From the NCBI RefSeq assembly GCF_000685095.1, contig NZ_BAYE01000002.1, positions 124,001-188,000 of the forward strand: a DNA stretch of 64,000 bases. The letters run 5' to 3'. A program made the translations under genes and the position numbers. Under the pieces are notes generated by a model that saw only the letters and a list, made by a program, of their open reading frames with translations, searched no databases and had not been told where the DNA came from. Positions 35,879-44,386 of the stretch are shown in pieces; position 1 is the first letter of the stretch; every line of letters starts with the position of its first letter. Origin of the DNA: Paraburkholderia caledonica NBRC 102488. GTDB taxonomy: Bacteria; Pseudomonadota; Gammaproteobacteria; Burkholderiales; Burkholderiaceae.

Positions 35879-35918
35879 AGAAAATCGCGTAATATTGATG
35901 GAATCTATTTGATTTTCT
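35879..35918. promoter_or_regulatory. 8-bp inverted repeat in the hydrolase/LysR promoter region
   Basis: AGAAAATC at 35879-35886 and its complement GATTTTCT at 35911-35918 frame an AT-rich 24-bp centre. The spacing, about three helical turns centre to centre, and the location between divergent genes suit a LysR tetramer site. Confidence 0.35.
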
Positions 35919-35929
35919 GATACCAGACC

Positions 35930-36781
35930 TTGAAAGCACTCGATCTCGATGTGATGACGATGATTGTCGCCGTCGCGGACACCGGCAATATCAGCCGCGC
36001 GGCGGAAGTCGTGCACCGCTCGCAATCGGCGGTGAGCATGCAGATCAAGACGCTCGAAACCGCGCTCGGCAAGCCGCTTTTCGTGCGCAAGCCGAGGAAC
36101 GTCATACCGACACAGGACGGCGAAGTGCTGCTTGCTTACGCGCGGCGCATGCTGGCGCTGCGCGACGAAGCCTGGGCCGCCGTGGTTCGGCCCGACGTCA
36201 CCGGCCGCGTAAGTATCGGCGTGCCGGACGATTACGCGTCCTCCCTACTGCCGCCAATCCTCAAAAAATTCTCCGCAACTTATCCGAAGGTCGAAATCCG
36301 GGTGGTCGGCCTGCCAAGCGTCGCGCTCGCGCCCATGGTGAAGGACGGTTCCGTCGATCTCGTGTGCGCGACGCGGGTCAAAGGATTGTCGGGCGAGTTT
36401 TTGCGGCTCGAGCCGATGGTCTGGGCGGCGTCGCCGAGCGCACACGATATCTGGCGCGAAAGGCCGTTGCCGATAGCCGTGTTTTTGCCCGGCAGCGTCG
36501 CGCGTGAGAATGCGATCCGCAGCCTCGAACACGCGAAGATCAGCTACCGGACCTCGTATGAAAGTCCGAGTCTGATGGGCCTCGTGTCGATGGCCGAAGC
36601 CGGCCTCGCGATCGTTCCGCTCGCACAATGCGCCGTACCCGCGCATTTCGCGCTGCTCGGTCATGCGCAGGGACTGCCCGAAATCGCGGCGCTCGAAGTC
36701 GTGCTCGCGCGAAGCACGGCATCGAAACGGCCGCCGTGCGATTTTCTCGCGGAGAAGATCATTGCGGAACTGAGGCGCTAG
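35930..36781 (+). CDS. LysR-family transcriptional regulator
   Basis: 283 aa if it starts at the TTG at 35930 (MKALDLDVMTMIVAVADTGN); ATG at 35954 would cut into the first helix. HTH ISRAAEVVHRSQSAVSMQIK at about residues 21-40, effector domain from about residue 90 (GRVSIGVPDDYASSLLPPIL). Divergent from the alpha/beta hydrolase, the likely target. Confidence 0.88.
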   Translation: MKALDLDVMTMIVAVADTGNISRAAEVVHRSQSAVSMQIKTLETALGKPLFVRKPRNVIPTQDGEVLLAYARRMLALRDEAWAAVVRPDVTGRVSIGVPDDYASSLLPPILKKFSATYPKVEIRVVGLPSVALAPMVKDGSVDLVCATRVKGLSGEFLRLEPMVWAASPSAHDIWRERPLPIAVFLPGSVARENAIRSLEHAKISYRTSYESPSLMGLVSMAEAGLAIVPLAQCAVPAHFALLGHAQGLPEIAALEVVLARSTASKRPPCDFLAEKIIAELRR

Positions 36782-36861
36782 CTCGCCGCCAAGAACGGAA
36801 CGGTGACAGGCGGCACCTTCTCCGCGCGAGGCAGGTCGGCCGAGTGTATAAAGGAAGCTGC

Positions 36862-37806
36862 ATGTCGTCCAAACAGGGCTTGCCTCTTTCGATGAACACG
36901 TCCCCTCCCGATCCAGCCGGCGCGTTATGGCCGGCCATCGTCCGCCAAACCGCGCATGCGCTCGATTGCGGCGCGCTGCTTCCGATACAAACGACCCGCA
37001 CTACCATCGATGACGGCGGCATGCGTTTTGTGGTCCGGCAAATCTCCAGCCTCGCCCGCAAAGAAAAGGACGAGCAGCAGCGCAAAGCCGGGTCGACCAG
37101 CTCTCGCGCGTCCAACCCTTTCCTGCCCTACGACCCGGATCTGTTCGTCGCAGACCTTTCCGATACGCATCTCGTCCTGCTCAATAAATTCAACGTTATC
37201 GATCACCATGTGCTGATCGTTACGCGTCGCTTCGAGCTACAGCAAGCCCTGTTGAATCTTGCGGACTTCTGCGCGCTCTTCACTTGCATGACGCAGTTCG
37301 ACAGTCTCGGCTTTTACAACGGCGGCCCCGAAGCCGGCGCAAGTCAGCCTCATAAGCATTTACAGATCGCGCCCTTGCCGCTCGACGACATTACGCCACA
37401 ACTGCCGATAGAACCGCTGCTGGCGTCGGCATGCATGGACGGCTCCGTCGGCACAGTGCCGGGACTCGGCTTTGCGCATGCTTTTGTCGGCTTCGATCCG
37501 GCGCTTGTATCGCATCCGCTGGAACTGGCACGCAGTGCATTCGAGCGGTACATGTCGTTGCTCGCCGCGACCGGACTGCACGCTGTCGATGTGGACGGTG
37601 AACCGCTGCAATCGGCACCTTATAACCTGCTCGTCGCTACGCGATGGATGATGCTCGTGCCTCGCCGCGCCGAACACAGCGAGGGCGTTTCGATCAACGC
37701 GTTGGGATTCGCCGGATCGCTTTTCGTGCGCAACGAAACACAAATGGACATCATCAGGACGCGCGGTCCGATGAGCATGCTGAAACAAGTCGCGGGGACC
37801 ATCTGA
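36862..37806 (+). CDS. Ap4A phosphorylase-like ATP adenylyltransferase
   Basis: 314 aa from the ATG at 36862 (AAGGAAG upstream). Belongs to the APA1/APA2 type in the HIT/GalT superfamily: NPFLPYDPDLFVADL, HLVLLNKFNVIDHHVLIVTR, and the catalytic region GGPEAGASQPHKHLQIAPL with the HxHxQ motif at about residues 165-169. It splits diadenosine tetraphosphate with phosphate. Unlinked in function to neighbours as far as seen; convergent with the mxaL end. Confidence 0.9.
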   Translation: MSSKQGLPLSMNTSPPDPAGALWPAIVRQTAHALDCGALLPIQTTRTTIDDGGMRFVVRQISSLARKEKDEQQRKAGSTSSRASNPFLPYDPDLFVADLSDTHLVLLNKFNVIDHHVLIVTRRFELQQALLNLADFCALFTCMTQFDSLGFYNGGPEAGASQPHKHLQIAPLPLDDITPQLPIEPLLASACMDGSVGTVPGLGFAHAFVGFDPALVSHPLELARSAFERYMSLLAATGLHAVDVDGEPLQSAPYNLLVATRWMMLVPRRAEHSEGVSINALGFAGSLFVRNETQMDIIRTRGPMSMLKQVAGTI

Positions 37807-37860
37807 CGCGTCGGCATCTGTATCCGTAACCCATCAGCGGTGACGAATGCGGCGCATCTT

Positions 37861-38901
37861 TCATGGATACGTCGTGATCGATTCCTCGCTTCGGGTGGCC
37901 GCTGTCCGCACATTGCCAGCAAGCGGTGGGCTCTCTGCGCGAGCGCCTCGCGCAGGACGGAAAAGGCTCGCGCCGGCGCGCATCCAGGCGGAGACAACGG
38001 CAGTATCCGGCAGGAAGCGCCAGACGAGCAGCAGCAACGCGAGCACTGCGGGACACCAGCGCAAATCAGTCGGCACCCTTTCCCGGTGAGCGAGCCGTGC
38101 ATCTAGCAGCGCGTCGCGCAATGACGCGGCGTCGATGAGGCGCCCATAGCCGAAACCGACTTGCCCCGCCACCGACGACAGATAGTGCCCCTGCAACGCC
38201 GACAATTCCTCGCGACTCGCGGCATGAGTCGCGGACGCGTGCATCTGCGGGACCTGTACCACCTGATCCGCCTGCCAGTAGCCGATGCGATTTCCGTGGA
38301 CATCGCTGCGCGGAATAGGCGCTGGTTGATCGCCGCCGACGCCGATCAGCCAGCCCTTCACGTGAGCGGGATTGATGTCCTGCTTGAGCGCATCGGAGGG
38401 CAGCAGCGGCGGCGCCTCCTGACCATCAGTCATGAACACGACGGCCGTGCTGTCGTCGATCTCCTGCGCCACGCGAACCGCCGAATACACACCGCCTTCG
38501 GCAATACGGCTGTAGTTTGTCCAGCGCATGCGCCCGTCGATCCGATCGAGCGACGACAGCAGCGCGTCATAGTTGCCGCAGACTTCGACCGGCGCCACGA
38601 GCAGAAAACTTCGCTGCCCGGTGAACGCACTCCAGCCGACCTTCGAGCCGCACGGCAATTGACCGAGTGCATCGCGCATCGCGGCGCGCGCGAACGCGAG
38701 CCGGCTCGCCGGCGCGCCGTTCAGCACGACGTCTTCGACATACATGCTCTGCGTGATATCGAATGTGACGACATAGCTCGATGTGTCGCGCGGCAACGCC
38801 ACCGGCGGCAAGGTGAGCGCGAGAATCAGCAGCACGAGCGCGGCTGGCATCGCCCAATGACGCCCTGCGAGGAAACCACGTGTTTGTGCCCCGAGGCTCA
38901 C
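37861..38901 (-). CDS. mxaL: MxaL-like vWA membrane protein
   Basis: 346 aa from the GTG at 38901 that overlaps the mxaK stop (GTGA). A membrane segment near residues 19-36 (ALVLLILALTLPP), then a vWA domain with the metal-site variant VTFDITQSM, and FMTDGQEAPPL; a second membrane segment near the end (VLALLLLVWRFLP). Last gene of the mxaRSACKL string. In methylotrophs these proteins are needed to assemble active methanol dehydrogenase in the periplasm. Confidence 0.82.
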   Translation of the reverse strand: MSLGAQTRGFLAGRHWAMPAALVLLILALTLPPVALPRDTSSYVVTFDITQSMYVEDVVLNGAPASRLAFARAAMRDALGQLPCGSKVGWSAFTGQRSFLLVAPVEVCGNYDALLSSLDRIDGRMRWTNYSRIAEGGVYSAVRVAQEIDDSTAVVFMTDGQEAPPLLPSDALKQDINPAHVKGWLIGVGGDQPAPIPRSDVHGNRIGYWQADQVVQVPQMHASATHAASREELSALQGHYLSSVAGQVGFGYGRLIDAASLRDALLDARLAHRERVPTDLRWCPAVLALLLLVWRFLPDTAVVSAWMRAGASLFRPARGARAESPPLAGNVRTAATRSEESITTYP

Positions 38902-39467
38902 GGCAAATCCTTGCTCTCGGGATCGCGCACCTTGACGTCGTGCTGCTCCTTGACGTCCGGCGCGCCCGACGCGGAACGCGTTTCGGGGGCGAGCCACAAC
39001 GCCCGTTCCAGGTTGTAGCGCGCATCCCAATCGTCCGGTGCAATGCGTAGCAGGCTCCGGTAGCGCGCCTTGGCTTCCTCGACCATTGCAAGCGATTCGA
39101 TCGCGCCGGAAGGGCTATGACCGATGCCCTGCCGCAGGTACAGGTTGCCGAGATCGAACAGCGCCGCGCGTCCGACCTCGCCCTCGGGCTGCTCCCGAAT
39201 CAGCGACTCGAAGAGTGGGCCCGCCGCATCGTAAGCGCCGTCTTTCGACAAAGCCACTGCGCGCGCGAGCCTGACTTGGGGTGCATCGTCGGTGCTGGCA
39301 ACGCTGCGCTTCGCATCTTTGGGCCCCGCTTTGGTCGCAACGACGGTCGCCGCAACGGTCCGATTTACCTGCTCTGCCCTCTGCAATTCGATCCAGTTGT
39401 AAGCCGCTACTGCCGCGCAGCACAGCGCCACGGCCCCGAAGATCACATGTACCGACGCGCGCTTCAC
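38898..39467 (-). CDS. mxaK: MxaK-like protein (TPR-type, membrane anchored)
   Basis: 189 aa from the GTG overlapping the mxaC stop. An N-terminal membrane anchor (VHVIFGAVALCCAAVAAYNW) is followed by TPR-like repeats: ARAVALSKDGAYDAAGPLFE, LFDLGNLYLRQG and ARYNLERALWLAPE. It ends in a charged tail. The position between mxaC and mxaL and the size match MxaK. Probably a scaffold in methanol dehydrogenase maturation; exact role unknown. Confidence 0.8.
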   Translation of the reverse strand: MKRASVHVIFGAVALCCAAVAAYNWIELQRAEQVNRTVAATVVATKAGPKDAKRSVASTDDAPQVRLARAVALSKDGAYDAAGPLFESLIREQPEGEVGRAALFDLGNLYLRQGIGHSPSGAIESLAMVEEAKARYRSLLRIAPDDWDARYNLERALWLAPETRSASGAPDVKEQHDVKVRDPESKDLP

Positions 39468-40453
39468 GACCACACCCGAACCTGAAAGAACCGCAGCGCC
39501 ATCAGCAGGACGCAACTTGCGAGCGCGACGGCGAAGCAGTACGGACTGAAGTCCTCGCGCGGCAAACGCTCGATAAACGTAGTCAGCGCATTTTGCTGGC
39601 GGTTGATCTCGGCCATCGCGTCCCTCATTGCTTTTGCGTTACCGGTCTGGAACAAACGATAAGGTGTCTTGAGCGACAGGAAATAACGGTGCAACTCAGC
39701 TTCGGCGGAAGACTCGCTCGCAGGTACGGCCGCATTCAGATCGGGGCTGTAAACGCTGCTGCGCAGATAGATGAAGTAAAGCGCAATCTGGTTGCGCAGC
39801 AGGCCGTCCTCGATCAACTGCCGCTCGCGCGCGTCGAGCTTCGCGCCGCCGTCCGAGACGAGCACGATCGCGCGGCGGCTCGACGAATGCTGCTGATTGA
39901 ACTCACCGATTGCCGTGAGCAGCCCGAGATCGAGTTGCGTATCGGGCATGCCGCGGCCCACCGCAGTACCGGCGATAGCGGCGTCGATCGCGCGATGGTC
40001 GTAGGTGAACGGCATTGCGAGCAGCGGGCTCGTGCCGAACATCATGAATGCGAGCCGGTCATTCGGCCTTTGCGCGACGAACTGCGTCAACGAAGCGCGC
40101 GCCACTCTGTTCTTCGATTCGCCGGCGCTCACCTCGACACCTTTGCTGTTCATCGGCTCGTCCATGCTGGCACTGCGATCCATCAGAATCAGAATCTGCG
40201 CGCCGCTGCCCGTGCGCACCACCTCCCGGGGCGAACGCCCAGGACCGGCCAGACCGACGACGATCGCGAGCATCGCCAGCACCGCACTGCCCTGCGCGAC
40301 GGCGCCGATCCATCGCCCGGCGCGATCGTCGGGCAGCCATGCGATCCACGAGAACGGGAGCGTGTCGGCGCGGCGAGGCAATAGCGGCAGCAACATGAGC
40401 GGCAGCAGCGCAAGCAGCCAGGGGTGAGCCAGGTCGAGCGCCATATCGTTCAT
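39464..40453 (-). CDS. mxaC: MxaC-like vWA membrane protein
   Basis: 329 aa from the ATG overlapping the mxaA stop; a longer frame inside mxaA was rejected. N-terminal membrane spans (PWLLALLPLMLLPLLP; about 47-67), a vWA domain with a classical metal site LILMDRSASMDEP and VLVSDGGAKLDARE, and a C-terminal span (FAVALASCVLLMALRFF). BatA/BatB-like topology. Partner of MxaL in the same string. Confidence 0.83.
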   Translation of the reverse strand: MNDMALDLAHPWLLALLPLMLLPLLPRRADTLPFSWIAWLPDDRAGRWIGAVAQGSAVLAMLAIVVGLAGPGRSPREVVRTGSGAQILILMDRSASMDEPMNSKGVEVSAGESKNRVARASLTQFVAQRPNDRLAFMMFGTSPLLAMPFTYDHRAIDAAIAGTAVGRGMPDTQLDLGLLTAIGEFNQQHSSSRRAIVLVSDGGAKLDARERQLIEDGLLRNQIALYFIYLRSSVYSPDLNAAVPASESSAEAELHRYFLSLKTPYRLFQTGNAKAMRDAMAEINRQQNALTTFIERLPREDFSPYCFAVALASCVLLMALRFFQVRVWS

Positions 40454-41385
40454 CGCTGGTGGCGCTGCTCCGCGCGATACAGCGCCTCGCACAGAGTCCG
40501 CAACGGATAGGCATCGCCCTTGGGCGCAGGCGTGAAAAAGCGCTCGGCCGATTGCCGATAGAACTGCTCCAGTTGCGCCCGCAACGGTTGCAGATAGGGC
40601 GCTTGAACGAAGAGATGCGACAGCGCGCCCACATGCACTACGTGGCCCGCCGTTTCGTTCACCGCGCGATGCAGGCAAAGCCATGCCTGCGCAGATGCGT
40701 CCGCAGGCGACTCGCTCGCTCGTGGCTTTCGCTGCATGTGCCGCAATTCCCGCCAGGCGCGTGCAAACGGCAGACGCGCCGACTCACGCGCGTTGCGCCA
40801 GAACCACCAGCCTGCCCACGACAACAAGGTCAGCACGAGCAAGCCAAGCGCGAAGCCCGCCTGCCGTCGAAGCGGCGCCGTGGGCACCGCAGGCGCCTGG
40901 CGGTCTGGACGCAGCGCTTGCAGGTCGCCGACGTTGAACGGATTCGCGGGCGTTGCCGGACCGATGCTGAGCGGCCATTCGCCAACCTGGAGCGTCGCGC
41001 CGGACGACGTCGTCAGCGACAACGCAGGCAACGCAACCTGCATGAGTGTCGTCGGCACGTTGACGACCTGGTAGTCGATTGCCATCCACCGGCGACCGTC
41101 GGCGTCGGTCTCGCCACGAACCCGCCGGCGTTCGAGCCACGCATCGGTGCGACCGAGCGAAGGCGGCGTTACGGCGCCGATATCGTAGCCGTCGTCTTTG
41201 AGCAGAATGCGTTGCGTGAGGACGTCGCCGAGCAGATAGCCGAATGCACGCGGTTCCTGCACCGTCGGCTGGAAGGCCGCGCCGCTCGCCGCTGCAGTGC
41301 CGGTGGACGGCATCATCGCCGGCATCAGCGAGACAGCTAGTACGAGGGCGAACCGGAGGCGGCGCGACGAACCATCTGCTCTCAT
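40450..41385 (-). CDS. mxaA: MxaA-like protein
   Basis: 311 aa, overlapping mxaS by 4 bp. Signal peptide of about 32 residues, a periplasmic domain (EPRAFGYLLGDVLTQRILLK), a membrane segment near residues 178-196 (FALGLLVLTLLSWAGWWFW) and a cytoplasmic helical tail. Order, size and topology match MxaA, which has been tied to calcium insertion into MxaFI. Here the only methanol dehydrogenase present is XoxF, so the metal served may be a lanthanide. Confidence 0.82.
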   Translation of the reverse strand: MRADGSSRRLRFALVLAVSLMPAMMPSTGTAAASGAAFQPTVQEPRAFGYLLGDVLTQRILLKDDGYDIGAVTPPSLGRTDAWLERRRVRGETDADGRRWMAIDYQVVNVPTTLMQVALPALSLTTSSGATLQVGEWPLSIGPATPANPFNVGDLQALRPDRQAPAVPTAPLRRQAGFALGLLVLTLLSWAGWWFWRNARESARLPFARAWRELRHMQRKPRASESPADASAQAWLCLHRAVNETAGHVVHVGALSHLFVQAPYLQPLRAQLEQFYRQSAERFFTPAPKGDAYPLRTLCEALYRAEQRHQR

Positions 41386-42311
41386 GCGACCGCCTCCAGA
41401 AAATAGCGTGACATCGCTTCCGGGTCGAACGCGCCTTCGATGTAGAACGGCTGCATCGCGCGTTTGCCGAACATCTGCGAGAGTTCCGCGCGGCGCCGTG
41501 CAACGCCTTCGTGCCAGCGTTCACGCGCGCCGGCGCTTAACCAGAGCGTGCGCCGCGCACCGGACTCGGCGTCCCTCACTGCAAGCAGCGGACCGCCCGC
41601 GGGCGGCGCAATCTCGGCAGCATCCCACACGACGATGGGCACCACGTACGCATGCACCAGCAGATCGAGCACCGCCGGCAACGCTGTAAGCGGCCAATGG
41701 AAATCGGAGACGAGAAAGACCAGCGCCTGACGGCCCGCAAGCGTCGACGCAATGCGCTGCAACGCGCCGACGCTGCCGCTGCCGTTGACGCCGCCGCTGC
41801 CCTTGCCCGAGACCGCTGTCGCAGCGAAGCTCGCGCCCGTGCCCTCGCCCGCGCCCACACCTGCGCTCTCGCGCAACATCCCCGCGAGCAGGTTGCCGAT
41901 GCCGCGCCCGGAGCGTGGCGGCATGAAGAGGTCGTCGCGCGCGCCGCTATCGAACGCAAGCATCCCCAACGGATCGCCGACGCGAAACGCGCTGTACCCC
42001 AGTGCTTCGACGAAATCCGCAGCCACCTGCAACTTGCTGCGGCGCGTGCCGAAGCGCATCGACGCTGATACATCCACAAGCACCTGCACGGGCACCGCGG
42101 CGCGCTGCAAATGCACTCTCACGAGCCATTCCGAACGGGCCGCGCGCACGCTTGCCCGCAGATCGATGCGACGTGGATCCGGATAGTCGAACAGGCGGCC
42201 ATGCATTGCGAATTCCTGGCCGGCACCAAAACTCGATCCGCGATGCGAGCCGGGCCGAAATCCCGACGAGCGCATCGGCAAACGGTAATGAAATTCCGCG
42301 ATTTCTTTCAT
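41382..42311 (-). CDS. mxaS: MxaS-like DUF58 protein
   Basis: 309 aa. DUF58/vWA-like domain with VQVLVDVSASMRFG near residue 80 and the pattern KLQVAADFVEALGYSAFRVG. A Gly/Ser/Ala-rich insertion lies near residues 145-175 (ESAGVGAGEGTGAS, KGSGGVNGSGS). DUF58 proteins work with MoxR ATPases. Starts 3 bp after mxaR ends. Confidence 0.85.
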   Translation of the reverse strand: MKEIAEFHYRLPMRSSGFRPGSHRGSSFGAGQEFAMHGRLFDYPDPRRIDLRASVRAARSEWLVRVHLQRAAVPVQVLVDVSASMRFGTRRSKLQVAADFVEALGYSAFRVGDPLGMLAFDSGARDDLFMPPRSGRGIGNLLAGMLRESAGVGAGEGTGASFAATAVSGKGSGGVNGSGSVGALQRIASTLAGRQALVFLVSDFHWPLTALPAVLDLLVHAYVVPIVVWDAAEIAPPAGGPLLAVRDAESGARRTLWLSAGARERWHEGVARRRAELSQMFGKRAMQPFYIEGAFDPEAMSRYFLEAVA

Positions 42312-42314
42312 GGT

Positions 42315-43334
42315 TCAGGGCACTGCGAGCCTGTCGACGATCTGCGCGGTCAGCGCCTCCGCGAGTTCCTGACGGCGCAACTCGTAGATCGGCGTGAAGA
42401 ACACGCGGTGGCCGAGCGCCGGCAGCAACACGGCATGAATGTCCTCGGGAATCAGATGCGTGCGTCCCGCGAGCCACGCAACCACGCGCGCCGCGCGCAA
42501 CAGCGCGCTCATACCGCGCGGGCTCGCGCCTGCCAGAATGAGCCGATCCATGTCCACGCCGTCGAGTGCGATACCGAAACGCTGCGGCGTTTCGGTTGCC
42601 TGCCAGATGTCCAGCACATAACGTTCGATCGTTTCGCTCGACTGCACGCTGTGCTGAATGGCCGCGCCAGCCTGGTTCAGCTGCTCCCACGGCACGATAG
42701 CCGCAGAAAGCCGTGCCAGCAGCCGGTCGACGTCGTGATAATCCGCGTCGAACACCAACGCGCGCCGCACGTCGGTGTCGTCCGGTGTCGGCATGCTCAG
42801 TTCGAACAGGAAACGATCGCGCGCCGCCGAGGCGAGCTCGAAGGTTTCCTCTTTCTCGACCTTGTTGCGATCGGCGAACACCGTCATGTGCGGGAAGCGG
42901 TATTCGCGGTCGAACGCCCAGACGGAGCGCTCGGCCATCGCGCGCAACAAGAGCGACTGAACCTGCGGACGCGCACGATTGATTTCGTTGAAGAAGAATG
43001 TCGTGAGGCCTTCGCCGTGTCGCAGAAGCGGCCCCGGATCGATACGCGGTCTACCCTCGGCATCGACATACGTGTGATACACGAGATCTCCCGGCATCAG
43101 GTCGATCGTGCCTTCCACGCGCTCGAAATCGCCGCCTACTACACGCGCAAACGCGCGCAGCACCGTCGTCTTGCCGACGCCCACGCCGCCTTCGAGCAGC
43201 ACATGCCCGCGCGCGAACAAAGCAACGGTGATGAGCCGGATCACCTCCGCCTGGCCGATCACGGCGCTCGCGACTTCCTCCTCGATCTGCAGCGCATGCA
43301 GACGCCAGTCCTGAAGCTGTTCGCTGGATCCCAT
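42315..43334 (-). CDS. mxaR: MoxR-type AAA+ ATPase (MxaR)
   Basis: 339 aa. Walker A GGVGVGKTT at residues 49-57; the Walker B region reads FFFNEINRA at 113-121, with Asn in place of the usual Asp but the Glu kept. Sensor and arginine-finger regions follow. MoxR ATPases act as chaperones that load metals or cofactors. First gene of mxaRSACKL, 52 bp after the LysR gene. Confidence 0.9.
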   Translation of the reverse strand: MGSSEQLQDWRLHALQIEEEVASAVIGQAEVIRLITVALFARGHVLLEGGVGVGKTTVLRAFARVVGGDFERVEGTIDLMPGDLVYHTYVDAEGRPRIDPGPLLRHGEGLTTFFFNEINRARPQVQSLLLRAMAERSVWAFDREYRFPHMTVFADRNKVEKEETFELASAARDRFLFELSMPTPDDTDVRRALVFDADYHDVDRLLARLSAAIVPWEQLNQAGAAIQHSVQSSETIERYVLDIWQATETPQRFGIALDGVDMDRLILAGASPRGMSALLRAARVVAWLAGRTHLIPEDIHAVLLPALGHRVFFTPIYELRRQELAEALTAQIVDRLAVP

Positions 43335-43386
43335 CGGTGCAATCTCCTATGGCCGGCACATGCTGCGCCGCCGGCAAAATTGCGAG

Positions 43387-44373
43387 TCACGCGGAAGCAT
43401 CGTCGACTGCCGGTATGAGGACCTTCGGCTTGCTGGGCGGCCGTACGAATACCGCATACTCGCGCTCCAGATAAGCCGCGGCCTGTTCCAGCAGAAACTG
43501 CCGGAACATCATGCAGGTCGGTGAAAGCTGCTTGGCGCGCAAATGCACGATCTGCCATGTGCGCTCGATCGGCGTGCCGTTCACATCGAGCAATGCGAGT
43601 TCTTTCGTACGCAATTCCAGCAGTAGCGTATGCAGCGAAATGAGGCTCACGCCCATTCCGGCGATCACTGCCTGCTTGATCGTTTCGTTGCTGCCGAGCG
43701 TGACGACTTTCGCGGGCGTGAAAAGATGCTGCCGGAACATTTCCTCCGCGGCCATGCGGGTGCCCGAGCCGGGTTCTCGCAGAAGAAACGTGTCGCCGCG
43801 CAACTCCTGCAAGTCGAAGCGCCGCGCGCCCGCGAGCGGATGGTCAACCGGCGCGATCACCACTTGCGGATGCCACGCGAGCGGCTCCGTTGTGGTATCC
43901 AGTTCCGGCGGCGGGCGTCCCATGATCGCGAGGTCGATCGCGTTGTCCTGAAGCAGGCGCAACAGCGCATCCCGGTTGCCGACCGAGAAGTGCACGTCGA
44001 CTTTCGGGTAGAGATGCGAATACATCGCGAGCAACTTGGGCGCGAAATACGTTGCGGAACTGACGATGCCCACTGCAATAGAGCCGCTATCGGCCTGCTT
44101 GAGCGAGCTCATCGCGTCCTCCGCGTCCTTGATCTCACCGAGAATCCGGCTCGCGTGATGGCTGAACTTCTCGCCGGCTTCGGTGAGCGCGAGCTTACGC
44201 GCGATCCGCTCGAAGAGACGCAGGCCGACCGCCTCCTCCAACTGGTGGATCTGCATCGACACGGCCGGCTGCGTCAGATGCAATTCTTCGGCGGCTCGCG
44301 CAAAACTCGTATAGCGGCACGCCACGACGAAGATCTGCAATTGACGCAGCGTGAGCGAGCGGATGAAGTTCAC
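43387..44373 (-). CDS. CbbR-like LysR regulator within the xox-mxa run
   Basis: 328 aa from a GTG at 44373, the point where LysR homology begins (NFIRSLTLRQLQIFVVACRY). HTH SFARAAEELHLTQPAVSMQI; effector domain with NRDALLRLLQDNAIDLAIMG, LREPGSGTRMAAEEMF and TLGSNETIKQAVIAGMGVSL, all strongly like CbbR, the activator of Calvin cycle operons. It lies 13 bp after the unknown secreted protein gene and before mxaR, so it is co-transcribed with methanol oxidation genes. A Shine-Dalgarno is hard to see. It may sense a Calvin or C1 metabolite. Confidence 0.88.
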   Translation of the reverse strand: MNFIRSLTLRQLQIFVVACRYTSFARAAEELHLTQPAVSMQIHQLEEAVGLRLFERIARKLALTEAGEKFSHHASRILGEIKDAEDAMSSLKQADSGSIAVGIVSSATYFAPKLLAMYSHLYPKVDVHFSVGNRDALLRLLQDNAIDLAIMGRPPPELDTTTEPLAWHPQVVIAPVDHPLAGARRFDLQELRGDTFLLREPGSGTRMAAEEMFRQHLFTPAKVVTLGSNETIKQAVIAGMGVSLISLHTLLLELRTKELALLDVNGTPIERTWQIVHLRAKQLSPTCMMFRQFLLEQAAAYLEREYAVFVRPPSKPKVLIPAVDDASA

Positions 44374-44386
44374 GGCCGCGCGTCCG

